This document shows, piece by piece, positions 18,683-28,300 of a stretch of 64,000 nt of DNA. The DNA is taken from contig NZ_PVNG01000007.1 of the NCBI RefSeq assembly GCF_003001935.1, forward strand, positions 342,946-406,945, written 5' to 3'. The notes below the pieces were generated by a model that searched no databases, was not told the DNA's origin, and saw only the letters and a program-made list of their open reading frames with translations. Made by a program: the position numbers and the translations under genes. This stretch comes from Nonomuraea fuscirosea (lineage in GTDB: Bacteria > Actinomycetota > Actinomycetes > Streptosporangiales > Streptosporangiaceae). Position 1 is the first letter of the stretch. Each line of letters begins with the position of its first letter.

Positions 18683-19588
18683 GTGGTGAAGGGACGTAGG
18701 TCGGTCACAGGGCTCCCGCGTGCCGAAGGAGAGGCCGCGCAGGAGAACAGGAACCCGCTCGGCGCCACCACCGGCCGGCGCTCACGCGTGCGCTCATGGC
18801 CGGCGGCGGGCTCCCGCAGGCGTACGGAGGCCAAGGAGCGGGCCGAGCTGGCCCTCCTCCAGCAGGGCGTCCGCAACCGCCGGGTCTTCGTGACGCTGCT
18901 CGGCGTCATCATCGCCGTGTCGGCGGTCGTCGTGCTGCTCGGCACGGTCGGCATGGTCGCCGAAACGCGCTCGCGTCCGCTGACTCCCGCCGAGCAGAAT
19001 CAGTACAAGCAGGAGGAGATCGCCCGGCGCTGGCAGGCCTGGCCCGCCAGCGGCGTCTTCCCCGAAGAGGTGCGCTACCTCGGGCTCGACCGCGCCCAGC
19101 AGTACGCCAGGCGGGTCGGCATCGCCCCCGAGACCGAGTGCGCCAAGGGCGTGGACGCCTCCGTGGCCGGCGTGCTGCAGAACCACGGCTGCCGCACCAT
19201 GCTGCGGGCCACCTACATCGACCAGACGGCCTCCTTCGTCATCACGGTCGGCGTGGCCGTGCTGAAGGACGAGGCGTCCAGGGTCTCGGCCGCCGAGGAG
19301 CTCACCCAGGACGACCGCGTCGGCGTGCTGCCCGTCGCCTTTCCCGGCACGGTGAGCGAGCGCTTCGGGCCCGACCAGCGCCAGCGCACCGGATGGGTGG
19401 GCGCGGGCCCCTACCTCGTGTTCTCGACGGCGGGTTACGCCGACGGCCGCACCAGGGCCGCGATCCCGCCCGAGGAGATCCTGCACAGCGAGCTGTGGCC
19501 GGCCGCCAAGTCGATCGGCAACCAGATCGCCTACTTCCTGGCGGACCCGCCCAAGGTGCCGCCCTGTACCCAGGGGAACGTGTGCTGA
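18683..19588 (+). CDS. membrane-anchored Cys-containing protein, module 2 partner of mycosin
   Basis: 301-residue paralogue of the 16624 protein with a longer, basic cytoplasmic N-terminus (about 65 residues, TGRRSRVRSWPAAGSRRRTEAKER). It has one transmembrane helix (VFVTLLGVIIAVSAVVVLLGT) and the same outer domain: RRWQAWPASGVFPEEVRYL, RVGIAPETECAKGVDAS, NHGCRTMLRATYID, VTVGVAVLKDE, ending PKVPPCTQGNVC. The four cysteines align with those of the paralogue. Start is a GTG at 18683. Its stop overlaps the next mycosin start as GTGCTGA, exactly as in module 1. The domain is duplicated together with its protease, so the pair is the functional unit. Biochemical role unknown. Confidence 0.8.
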   Translation: MVKGRRSVTGLPRAEGEAAQENRNPLGATTGRRSRVRSWPAAGSRRRTEAKERAELALLQQGVRNRRVFVTLLGVIIAVSAVVVLLGTVGMVAETRSRPLTPAEQNQYKQEEIARRWQAWPASGVFPEEVRYLGLDRAQQYARRVGIAPETECAKGVDASVAGVLQNHGCRTMLRATYIDQTASFVITVGVAVLKDEASRVSAAEELTQDDRVGVLPVAFPGTVSERFGPDQRQRTGWVGAGPYLVFSTAGYADGRTRAAIPPEEILHSELWPAAKSIGNQIAYFLADPPKVPPCTQGNVC

Positions 19589-20730
19589 CCGCCGTACGCG
19601 TCGTCACCGCCGCGCTGCTCGCCTTCTCCGCACCCGCCGCCGATCCCGTCAGGGAGCAGCAGAAGTGGGTGCTCGACGCGCTCAACATCGAGCAGGCGTG
19701 GGCGGTCACCAAGGGGGAGAACGTCACCGTCGCCGTCGTGGACAGCGCCGTCGACGGCAAGATCAAGGAGCTGAAGGGCCGCGTCACCGCCGGCCCCGAC
19801 ATGACCTCGGGCTCGGTCACCCGCGAGCTGCCGCCGGGCCGGCACGGCACCGCCATGGCCGCCCTGATCGCGGGTTCGGGCGCGGACGACGGGCTCGTCG
19901 GCACCGCGCCGGCCGCCCGCATCCTGTCGCTGCCCATGGTCATCGACGACGAGCCCATGCTCATCCCGCCGCTGGAGAGCGAGGCGTCGGCGGAGAGCCC
20001 GCTGGCGCGCGCCCTCCGCTACGCCGCCAACCACGGCGCCCAGGTGGTCAGCATGTCGATCGGCTCGTACGGCCCGCTCAGGTCGGAGCGCGAGGCGGTC
20101 TCGTACGCGCTCGGCAAGGGCGTCGTGCTGGTCGCGGCCGTGGGCAACGACGGCCTGACCCAGTACGCCCAGGACAAGGGCACCTCCTACTGGAGCTTCC
20201 CGGCCGGCTATCCCGGCGTCATCGGCGTGGCCGCCACCGACAAGCAGGGCCGGCGGGCCACGTTCAGCAGCGACAACCTGTCCGTGCTGGTCTCCGCGCC
20301 CGGCGTGCAGGTGCCGGTGGCCAAGCGCAAGAAGGGTTACGAGCTGTCGGAGGGCACCAGTTCGGCCGCCGCGCTGGTGGCGGGCGTGGCCGCGCTGATC
20401 AAGTCGCGTTATCCGTCCCTGCCGCCCGAGCAGGTCGCGCAGGCGCTGGCGTCGAGCGCCAGGGGCCGGCCGGCGGCCGGCTACGACGACAAGACCGGGT
20501 TCGGGGTGGTGGACGCCGCCGCCGCGCTGAACGCCGCCGAACGCCTCACGGGCGCGCAGCGCAGCATCACGCCCGGGATGGACCACTTCGGTCAGGGCGA
20601 GGACTCTCCGGTGCCCACCAGACCGGGTCCCGACCCGATGCGGCTGTGGCTGTACGGGGGCGGCCTGCTGCTCGCGCTGGTCACGTTCTGCGGCGCGATC
20701 GTCGTGCTCAACCAGCGCAAGGAGCCATGA
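19582..20730 (+). CDS. mycosin-like membrane subtilase, module 2
   Basis: 382-residue S8 protease starting at GTG 19582 (VLTAVRVVTAALLAFSAPAADP, a short signal peptide). Catalytic Asp in VAVVDSAVDGK, His in RHGTAMAALIAG, Asn in AAVGNDG, Ser in GTSSAAALVAGVAALI; C-terminal anchor LWLYGGGLLLALVTFCGAIVVL followed by NQRKEP. The frame continues upstream to 18796, but that part is a shadow of the partner gene. Compared with module 1 the Asp loop is VDSAVDGK rather than LDSGVDPGH, and the region between Asp and His is shorter. It probably processes or stabilises secreted or membrane proteins at the outer face; the substrate is unknown. Confidence 0.88.
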   Translation: MLTAVRVVTAALLAFSAPAADPVREQQKWVLDALNIEQAWAVTKGENVTVAVVDSAVDGKIKELKGRVTAGPDMTSGSVTRELPPGRHGTAMAALIAGSGADDGLVGTAPAARILSLPMVIDDEPMLIPPLESEASAESPLARALRYAANHGAQVVSMSIGSYGPLRSEREAVSYALGKGVVLVAAVGNDGLTQYAQDKGTSYWSFPAGYPGVIGVAATDKQGRRATFSSDNLSVLVSAPGVQVPVAKRKKGYELSEGTSSAAALVAGVAALIKSRYPSLPPEQVAQALASSARGRPAAGYDDKTGFGVVDAAAALNAAERLTGAQRSITPGMDHFGQGEDSPVPTRPGPDPMRLWLYGGGLLLALVTFCGAIVVLNQRKEP

Positions 20731-20818
20731 CTGGCCCCATGACAGGCATCGACCAGGCATAACGGCATGAGGCGAACAGGTTTCTCGTTGCTGGGAAGAT
20801 CCGCTATGGTCGCGCGTC

Positions 20819-21178
20819 ATGGGATACGAGCTGCGGGTGGTGCGCGAGTCGCCACTCGCCTTCGCGGAGCTCGCGAAGGCCATCGCGCCGGCCGGTTTCG
20901 AGCTGCGCGGATCTGAGGAGATCGTGGCCGGTCACGGGGGTGGCACGCACTCCGTCGCCCGCTGGCACGGCCAGCTGGTCGGCGAGCCCGGCTCCGACTG
21001 GCAGGTGGCCCAGCTGCTGAGGCTGGCGACCGCGCTCGGCGCCCGGCTCATGGGCGAGGACGGCGAGGTCTACGCGCTGCGCGACGGCGTCATCGAGGTC
21101 TCGACGGGCGGCAGCGTGGTGGAGATCGGAAAGTTCGAGGAGATCATCGACGCGGGCCCGTCCGCATGGAGCCCGTGA
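20819..21178 (+). CDS. conserved hypothetical protein
   Basis: 119-residue soluble protein starting MGYELRVVRESPLAFAELAKAI. It has a mixed alpha/beta look and no Cys or membrane segment. I do not recognise the family. Its 3' end overlaps the start of the alkyltransferase-like gene by 13 bp in a different frame, which argues for cotranscription and coupled translation. The ATG lies after GGTCGCGCGTC, a weak ribosome-binding region. Confidence 0.7.
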   Translation: MGYELRVVRESPLAFAELAKAIAPAGFELRGSEEIVAGHGGGTHSVARWHGQLVGEPGSDWQVAQLLRLATALGARLMGEDGEVYALRDGVIEVSTGGSVVEIGKFEEIIDAGPSAWSP

Positions 21179-21480
21179 ACCCGTTCGCCGAGCGGGTGCT
21201 CGACGTGGTCGAGCGCATTCCGCCCGGCAAGGTCATGGCGTACGGCGACATCGCCGAATATCTCGGCGAGGGCGGCCCCCGGCAGGTGGGCAAGGTCATG
21301 TCCACGTGGGGCGGCGGCGTGCCGTGGTGGCGCGTCGTCCACGCGGACGGCACCGCCGCGGCCCCTGACCACCTGCGACGCTGCCTGGACCACTGGCGCG
21401 ACGAGGGCACTCCGCTGCGCGGAGAGCGGGTGGACATGCGCCTGGCCCGGTGGGACGGGCGTTCAGCCGATTTTCAGTAA
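21166..21480 (+). CDS. alkyltransferase-like (ATL) DNA-lesion-binding protein
   Basis: 104-residue protein of the MGMT/Ada C-terminal fold: FAERVLDVVERIPPGKVMAYGDIAEYLG then RQVGKVMSTWGGGVPWWRVVHADG. In true O6-alkylguanine transferases the active site is PCHRV; here it is PWWRV, with Trp in place of the acceptor Cys, the hallmark of alkyltransferase-like proteins. Such proteins bind O6-alkylguanine and route it to nucleotide-excision repair rather than removing the alkyl group. The helix-turn-helix and GGG(V)PWWRV loop are intact. Overlaps the upstream hypothetical gene by 13 bp. Mycobacteria carry an equivalent gene (Rv3204) at the same place. Confidence 0.92.
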   Translation: MEPVNPFAERVLDVVERIPPGKVMAYGDIAEYLGEGGPRQVGKVMSTWGGGVPWWRVVHADGTAAAPDHLRRCLDHWRDEGTPLRGERVDMRLARWDGRSADFQ

Positions 21481-21583
21481 CCAACGTGACCTGCACTTTC
21501 TCCAATACGGCGATTCTGTGACATGTGACTCCCATTACCATGGGCAAAACACTGATGGCGGCCCGAAAGGCGGTGCCACCCCT

Positions 21584-24436
21584 ATGGCCACCGGCGTCAC
21601 AGCCCAAAGCCAGGGCGGCGATTCGCTCGCCGACCGCCTGAAGGCTGTCCAGGATCTCTGTGATCGTGGCGAGCCTTTTGCAGCGGTCATGCGAGCCGTC
21701 GGCCCAGGCGGCCGCGACGCGGCATTCGACACCGAGGTGCTCAGCAACCACCTCGGCGCGCGCATCGAGCTGGCGGTCAAACGCGGCCCCGCGCGGCGGC
21801 GCGAGATGCTCGACCTCATCCGCCCGTACCTCGCGGGCGTGGACGCCGGCGTCAAACGCGACCTGCCGGTCGCGCGCCGCGTCCTGTGCCACCTGATCGA
21901 GACCCGCCCCGACGAGGAACTCGTCGACGGCGAGACGCTCGCCAAGGTGGTGGCCGCGGCGGCGGAGCCGTCCAAGCGCATCCGCAAGGGCCTGCGCTGG
22001 TACGCCGACCTGCCCTTCCGCGACGAACTGCCGCCCGACCTCTACCGCCTGCGGCGCGCCGACCTGGTGCCCGTCACCCACATCGACGACATCGTCTGGG
22101 CCGACGGCAAGCTGCGCGTGACCGGCTTCGCCTACCTGGCGGGGCTGTCGGTCCGCAGCCGCAGGTTCAACCGGGCGACCGTGGTGCTGCGCGGGCCGCG
22201 CTGGTTGCCGCCGATCCGGATGCGCACCCGTCGCGTACTGGCCCCCGAGGCCACCCACGGGGCGCGCGAGCCCGGCTGCAACTACGACTGGTCCGGCTTC
22301 AACGCCGAGCTGAGCACGTGGCCGCTGCGCTGGCGCGGCGCCGTGCGCAGCGTGGTCTCGGGCGTGCGCCGCCGCATGCGGCACCGCCCGTCCGTGCCGG
22401 ACGCCACGACGTGGCGGGCCGAGATCGTGTTCTGGAGCCGGGGCGCGCGGGCCACGGGCCTGCTGCGCGGCTCCTCGATCGGCCGTCCCGAGCGGCCCGC
22501 CGGGCTCAAGCTGAAGCCCGGCTGGTGGGTCAGGCCGGTCTGGACCTCCGACCGGGCGCTGCAGGTCGTGCTCCAGCCCAACAGGGCCGAGCTGACCGGC
22601 GTGACGCTCGACGGCGAGCACCTCGAACTGAAGATCTCCCTGCCCGGCCGCCAGGTCACCAAGGGTCACGCCAGGCTGGGCGGTCACCGCATCGCCGCCG
22701 ACTTCACCCCGTCGGGCGACGGCACCGAGGTCAAGGTCGGGCTGGCCGTGCCCGCGCTGCTGCAGGAGAAGGACGGGCGGCGGCTCTGGGTCGAGCCCAA
22801 GGGCGACCCGGCGGCCTCCGTCATGCTGGCCGACCTGGTGGAGACCCGCACGCCCGTGGGCGACCGCGAGATCACCGTGCTCGGCGACCGGCGTGACCGG
22901 GTCGTGGTCTCCGCCCACCGCATCCGCCCGGTGATCACCTCGGCGGTCTGGGAGGGCCCGGCGCTCGTCCTGCGCGGCGACTATCCCGACGCGCCAGGGC
23001 CCCGCACGCTCACGCTGCGGCACCGGTCGGGGCTGTCCTACTGGCTGCCCATGGAGCGCTCCGGGCAGAACTTCACCGTACGGGTGGAGCCGGCCTCGAT
23101 GGACCGCTTCGGCGAGGCCGTCCCGCTGTCCTCGGGCACCTGGAACATGTCGCTGCGCCATCCGTCGGGCGAGATCGTCCCGCTGCGGATGGACCACGCG
23201 GCCCTGGGCGGCCTGGACGAGGAGCCGCGCACGCTCGGCGGCCACCTCTACCGGATGATCTCCACCCGCTTCGACGTCCCGGTGATCACCGTCGAGGAGG
23301 ACCGTCCCGCGCAGGAGCGCGGCGTCGCGGGCACCCACGTCCTGCGCCGCGTCTTCTACCCGGCCCAGCGCACCGAGCCGCTGCGCGAGGCCACCGTGTA
23401 CGTGGTCAACGACGGACGGCTCTACGCCGACAGCGTCCGCGCCATCTACGAGGAGCGGCTGCGCAGGGGAGACGACAGCGAGCACCTGTGGGTGGTCAAG
23501 GACGGCGCGTTCGTGCCGCCCGGCGGCGCGACCGTCATCAGGGCCGGCAGCCGCGAGCACCACGAGGCGCTGGCCAGGTCCCGCCACATCATCACCAACT
23601 CGTTCCTGCCCGTGTGGTTCCGCGCCCGCGAGGACCAGGTGGTGGTGCAGACGTGGCACGGCACCCCGGCCAAGCTCATCGGCGGCGACCAGTCGCACAT
23701 GAAGCGCGACCCGAGGCCGCCGATCTGGCACCGCCAGGTGGCCGAGGTACGCGGGTGGGACCTGCTGCTGTCGCAGTCGCCGTGGGCCACGCCGGTGCTG
23801 CGCAAGGCGTTCGGCTACAAGGGCGAGATCCTGGAGAGCGGCCTGCCCCGCAACGACGTGCTCAACTCGCCCGACAGGGACGCGCTGACCGCGGCCGTGC
23901 GCGAGCGGCTGGGCCTGGCCGAGGGCAAGCGGGTGGTGCTGTACGCGCCGACGTGGCGCGACTACGACCGCAAGAACGCGATGGTCAAGCTCGACCTGGC
24001 CAAGGCCCGCGAGGCGCTGGGCGCCGACCACGAGATCCTGGTCCGCGCCCATCCGATGCAGGCCGCCCCGGCCGTCCCTGACATCGCCCGCGACGTCACG
24101 ACATATCCGGATATCGCGGATCTGTTGCTGGTGGCCGACGTGCTGGTGACCGACTACTCCTCGGTCATGTTCGACTTCGCCGCCACCGGCAAGCCGATCG
24201 TGCTGTACGGCTACGACCTGGCGAAATACTCCTCGAAGCGCGGCCTCTACATCGACCTGCCCGAGCAGGCGCCGGGGCCGCTGCTCTCGACGTCGGCCGA
24301 CGTGGTCGACGCGCTGCGCTCGATCGACGAGGTGGCGGCGGCCCACGCCGACCGCTACGACGCCTTCCGTGCCACGTTCGCGCCCCGCGACGACGGCAAG
24401 GCCACGGCCCGGGTGGTGGACCACCTCTTCTCCTGA
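21584..24436 (+). CDS. CDP-glycerol glycerophosphotransferase (teichoic-acid polymerase type)
   Basis: 950-residue protein. The C-terminal third is a Glyphos_transf (TagF/TagB) domain: FWRARE-like entry, TWHGTPAKLIGGD, SPWATPVLRKAFGY, LPRNDVLNS, LYAPTWRDYDRKN, VRAHPMQ, and VTDYSSVMFDFAAT, all characteristic of glycerol- or ribitol-phosphate polymerases acting on the inner face of the membrane. The N-terminal 550 residues are not a glycosyltransferase I can name and hold beta-rich segments with many charged residues. An upstream ATG at 21518 is in frame, but the ATG at 21584 has AAAGGCGG about 10 nt before it. It stands alone between repair genes. Product would be a poly(polyol-phosphate) wall polymer; exact substrate not determinable. 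Confidence 0.88.
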   Translation: MATGVTAQSQGGDSLADRLKAVQDLCDRGEPFAAVMRAVGPGGRDAAFDTEVLSNHLGARIELAVKRGPARRREMLDLIRPYLAGVDAGVKRDLPVARRVLCHLIETRPDEELVDGETLAKVVAAAAEPSKRIRKGLRWYADLPFRDELPPDLYRLRRADLVPVTHIDDIVWADGKLRVTGFAYLAGLSVRSRRFNRATVVLRGPRWLPPIRMRTRRVLAPEATHGAREPGCNYDWSGFNAELSTWPLRWRGAVRSVVSGVRRRMRHRPSVPDATTWRAEIVFWSRGARATGLLRGSSIGRPERPAGLKLKPGWWVRPVWTSDRALQVVLQPNRAELTGVTLDGEHLELKISLPGRQVTKGHARLGGHRIAADFTPSGDGTEVKVGLAVPALLQEKDGRRLWVEPKGDPAASVMLADLVETRTPVGDREITVLGDRRDRVVVSAHRIRPVITSAVWEGPALVLRGDYPDAPGPRTLTLRHRSGLSYWLPMERSGQNFTVRVEPASMDRFGEAVPLSSGTWNMSLRHPSGEIVPLRMDHAALGGLDEEPRTLGGHLYRMISTRFDVPVITVEEDRPAQERGVAGTHVLRRVFYPAQRTEPLREATVYVVNDGRLYADSVRAIYEERLRRGDDSEHLWVVKDGAFVPPGGATVIRAGSREHHEALARSRHIITNSFLPVWFRAREDQVVVQTWHGTPAKLIGGDQSHMKRDPRPPIWHRQVAEVRGWDLLLSQSPWATPVLRKAFGYKGEILESGLPRNDVLNSPDRDALTAAVRERLGLAEGKRVVLYAPTWRDYDRKNAMVKLDLAKAREALGADHEILVRAHPMQAAPAVPDIARDVTTYPDIADLLLVADVLVTDYSSVMFDFAATGKPIVLYGYDLAKYSSKRGLYIDLPEQAPGPLLSTSADVVDALRSIDEVAAAHADRYDAFRATFAPRDDGKATARVVDHLFS

Positions 24437-24481
24437 CGCCGGGCAGGCCCCGCCCGCGAGGGCGGGGCTCGCCCGTGACGC

Positions 24482-25111
24482 TCAGAAGAGCTCGGGCAGG
24501 TCGTCGGGCAGCACGTATCTCCGGCCCGGGTCGTAGTCCAGGCCGAAGGCCCCCGGCTTCGCGCCGCCGGGAGGCCGCCCGCCCGGCAGGTGCTCGACCA
24601 GCACGTAGAGCAGCGCCGAGATGCTGGTGGCGCAGACCATCTCACCGCTGTCGATCAGCTTGCGGACCTGCGCGAGCCGCACCCACTCCACCCGCTCGGC
24701 CTCCCACGGGTCCGACGGGGGCCCGATGTGGGTGGCCGACTCTCCCCGGTAGACGTGGTGCAGGCTGTCGGAGACACCGTTGCTCGGCTGCACGCCCATC
24801 AGCGGGCGCAGCGGCCCGGGACGCCAGCCGGTCTCCTCCTCGAACTCGCGCGCGGCGGCGGCCTGTGGCGTCTCGCCCTCCTCCACCTGCCCGAGCGGGA
24901 TCTCCCACGCCCAGCTGTCGGTGATGAAGCGGTGGCGCCAGATGAGCAGCACCCGATCGTGGTCGTCGGTCACCACGGCGCCCGCGGCCGGAGCCGTGCG
25001 CAGCAGCCGGTGGTCGAGCCGGCTCCCGTCGGGCAGTTCCACATCCGCCACGCGGACGTCCAGCCATGGATCGCGATAGAGCGACTTCTCCGAGTGGACC
25101 TGCCAGCGCAT
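24482..25111 (-). CDS. Nudix hydrolase, ADP-ribose pyrophosphatase-like
   Basis: 209-residue Nudix protein. The Nudix box is GQVEEGETPQAAAAREFEEE then TGW, with the catalytic REFEEE. Before it are beta strands VLLIWRHRFITDSWAWEIP, and after it VQPSNGVSDSLHHVYRGES, a layout like ADP-ribose or GDP-mannose pyrophosphatases. The ATG at 25111 (MRWQVHSEKSLYRDPWLDVR) is preferred; the frame opens six codons earlier. Convergent with the glycerophosphotransferase (45-bp gap) and divergent from adnA. Substrate is uncertain. Confidence 0.88.
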   Translation of the reverse strand: MRWQVHSEKSLYRDPWLDVRVADVELPDGSRLDHRLLRTAPAAGAVVTDDHDRVLLIWRHRFITDSWAWEIPLGQVEEGETPQAAAAREFEEETGWRPGPLRPLMGVQPSNGVSDSLHHVYRGESATHIGPPSDPWEAERVEWVRLAQVRKLIDSGEMVCATSISALLYVLVEHLPGGRPPGGAKPGAFGLDYDPGRRYVLPDDLPELF

Positions 25112-25326
25112 GCGCTCAACCCCCCGCACAAGGCGAATATTGACCCTACGCTACAAGTCTTCACTCTCCGTGAGAGGGGCAAATCGCCGGAGCGACCGGC
25201 CCATCATGACGCTGCTGGCGAACATCGCCACCGGCGTGTCACGAGAAATCCGGCATCTCCCTCGATAACGTAGGCGGATCTCCCAGGGAGACCGGGCAAG
25301 TCGGCACGATCTACCCCTGTGGTCTG

Positions 25327-28300
25327 GTGGAATCTAGTGCTGTGAGTGCTCAGACCTGGCGGTTGGTGCGACGAGGGGGCGGGGGGCCCGCTGCGCCTCC
25401 TGTGCTGGATGAGCACCAGCGTGCCGTGGTGGCCCATCAGGGCGGCCCGCTGCTCGTTCTCGCAGGTCCAGGCACCGGCAAGACCACCACGATCGTCGAG
25501 AGCGTGGTCGAGCGGATCGAGCGGCGCGGCGTCGACCCCGAGCGCGTGCTCATCCTCACCTTCAGCCGCAAGGCCGCGGAGGAGCTGCGCCGGCGCGTCA
25601 CCGGCCGTCTGCGCCGCACCACCCGCTCCCCCCTCGCCCTGACCTTCCACTCCTACGCCTACGCGCTGCTGCGCCGCGAGTGCCTGCTGGCGGGCAAGGC
25701 CCCGCCGCGCCTGCTCACCGGCCCCGAGCAGCTGCTGGAGATCCGCCGGCTGCTCCACGGCGAGCTGGAGCGGGGCGCGCCCGACTGGCCCGCCTCGCTG
25801 CGCGAGCCGCTCAAGACGCGCGGCTTCGCCGAGGAGCTGCGCGACTTCCTGTCCAGGGCCAACGAGCGCGGGCTGGACGCCGAGCGGCTGGTGGCGCTCG
25901 GCCGGCTGCACGGGCGCGCCGACTGGGCCGCGGCCGGGCGCTTCTCCGAGCGCTACCAGGACCGCTTCGACCTGGCCCCCGAGGAGACCTACGACTACGC
26001 CGAGCTGGTCGGGGCGGCCTCCGCACTGCTGACCGACCCGGAGGTGCGCGAGCGCGAGCGGGCCGCGCACGACGTGGTGTTCGTCGACGAATACCAGGAC
26101 ACCGACCCGGCCCAGGAGCTGCTGCTGGCCCAGCTCGCCGGCGACGGCCGCGACCTGGTCGCGGTGGGCGACCCCGACCAGTCGATCTACGGGTTCAGAG
26201 GCGCCGACGTGCACGGCATCATGAAGTTCCCCGAGCGGTTCAAGACGCGCGACGGGCGCGAGGCGCCGGTGCTGGCGCTGCGGGTGTGCCGCAGGAGCGG
26301 GGCCGACCTGCTGGAGGCGTCCCGCCGGGTGGCGGCCAGGCTGCCGGTCGCGCCCGCGCCCGAGCACGACCAGCGGCACGGTCACCGCGACCTGGTGCCG
26401 CTGCCCGACGCCGACGCGGGCGACGTGCGGGTGCTGCTGGCCGACAGCGTCAGCCAGGAGGCCGCGATCGTGGCCGACACGCTGCGCCGCGCCCACCTGA
26501 TCGACGGGGTGCCGTGGCACCGGATGGCGGTGCTGGTCCGCTCGGCCCGCCGCCAGGTGCCGCTGCTGCGGCGGGCGCTGGTCAACGCCGGGGTGCCGAC
26601 GATGATCGCGGGCGACGAGGTGCCGATCGCGCAGGAGCCCGGCGTGCGGCCGCTGCTCACCATGCTCCGCGTGGCGCTGGATCCGGCCGAGCTCGACGAG
26701 GGGGTGGCCGAGGAACTGCTGACGGGGCCGCTCGGGGGCACCGACATGATCGGTGTACGCCGCCTGCGCCGCGCCCTCAAGATCGCCGAGAACGAGGCCG
26801 TACAGGCGGGCGACACGGGCACCGGCGACGAGCCCGGCACCGGCGAGGAGACCGGCGAGGAGGCCGGCCCGGGTGGTGAGGCGAGCGCCGGCGTTGACAC
26901 CGGCGACGGCCCTGAGTCTGGCGACGACCCTGAGCTCGGCAGCGGCGACGAGCCGGGCGGTGGCGAACCGGGCGGTGGCGAATCGGGCGGCGGTGAACCG
27001 GGCGGCGGTGAACCGGGCGGCGGTGAACCGGGCGGCGGTGAGGAGGAGGCGGAGGTGCCGTCTCGGAGTGGGGCACGGTCTTCTGGGGAGTTGCTCGTCG
27101 CGGCGATCAAGGACGTGCGGGAGCTGACCCGGATCGAGCCCCACGTGGCGCTGCCGGCCGAGCGGGTGGCGAAGCTGCTGGCCACCGCGCGCGAGGCCGC
27201 CAGGCAGCAGGGCACCGCCGAAGACCTCCTGTGGGCCGTCTGGGACGGCAGCGGCCTGGCCGGGCGGTGGGGCGAGCTGAGCCTGTCGGGCGGCCCCAGG
27301 GGCGCGCAGGCCGACCGCGACCTCGACGCCGTCGTGGCGCTGTTCGACCACGCGGCCAAGTTCGTCGACCGCATGCCCATGGCGGGCCCCGAGGTGTTCA
27401 TCGACGACCTGGCCGCCCAGGAGATCCCCGGCGACACGCTGGCCGACCGCGCCCCCGACGGCGACGCCGTGCGCGTGCTGACCGCCCACCGTTCCAAGGG
27501 CCTGGAGTGGGACGTCGTGGTGGTGGCGGGCGTGCAGGAGGGCGTCTGGCCCGACCTGCGCCTGCGCGGCTCCATGCTGGGCGTGGAGGACCTGGTGGAG
27601 GTGGTCGAGGGCGCCAAGCCCAACGCCGCCTCGCTGGCCTCCAAGCTGCTGGCGGAGGAGCGCAGGCTGTTCTACGTGGCCGCCACCAGGGCCAGGCGCA
27701 GGCTCGTGGTCACCGCCGTGGGCGGGGAGGACACCGACGAGCGGCCGTCCAGGTTCCTGTCGGAGCTGATGCCGGGCGCGGTCGAGTCGGCCACGGTCGA
27801 CGACCGGGCCCGCTGGCTCACCATGTCCGCGCTGGTGGCCGACCTGCGCAGCGCGGTGACCGACCCCACCAGACCGGCCGTGGTGCGCAGGCGGGCGGCG
27901 CGGCAGCTGGCCCGCCTGGCCGCGGCCGGGGTCCAGGGCGCCCACCCCAACGACTGGTACGCCCTGACCCCCATCTCCGACGACCGCCCGCTGAGCTGGC
28001 CCGGCGACATCGTGAACATCTCACCGTCGGCGGTCGAGAGCTTCACCAAGTGCGGCCTGCGCTGGCTCCTGGAGACGGCGGTGGGTGCGGCCGGCACCAG
28101 CACCGCGCAGGGACTGGGCAACATCATCCACGCCCTGGCCGTGCTGGCCGCCACCGACCTGCCCAGCGAGGACCTGCTGGGCGACCGCCTCGACCAGATC
28201 TGGAACGAGCTCGACTTCGGCGGCGTCTGGTACAACCGCAAGCAGCGCCAGGTGGCCGAGCAGATGATCGGCAAGTTCCTGCGCTGGCACAAGGAGAATC

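Noticed and set aside
16624..20730. Calling this region a type VII (ESX) secretion locus
   Set aside because: Only mycosin-like proteases are present; no EccB, EccC, EccD, EccE or WxG100 gene is visible in 64 kb.
21296..24424. 1042-residue minus-strand frame
   Set aside because: Exact antisense shadow of the glycerophosphotransferase gene; Arg/His/Gln-rich composition typical of antisense frames in GC-rich DNA.
25204..27945. 913-residue minus-strand frame
   Set aside because: Antisense shadow of adnA, whose helicase motifs are unambiguous.
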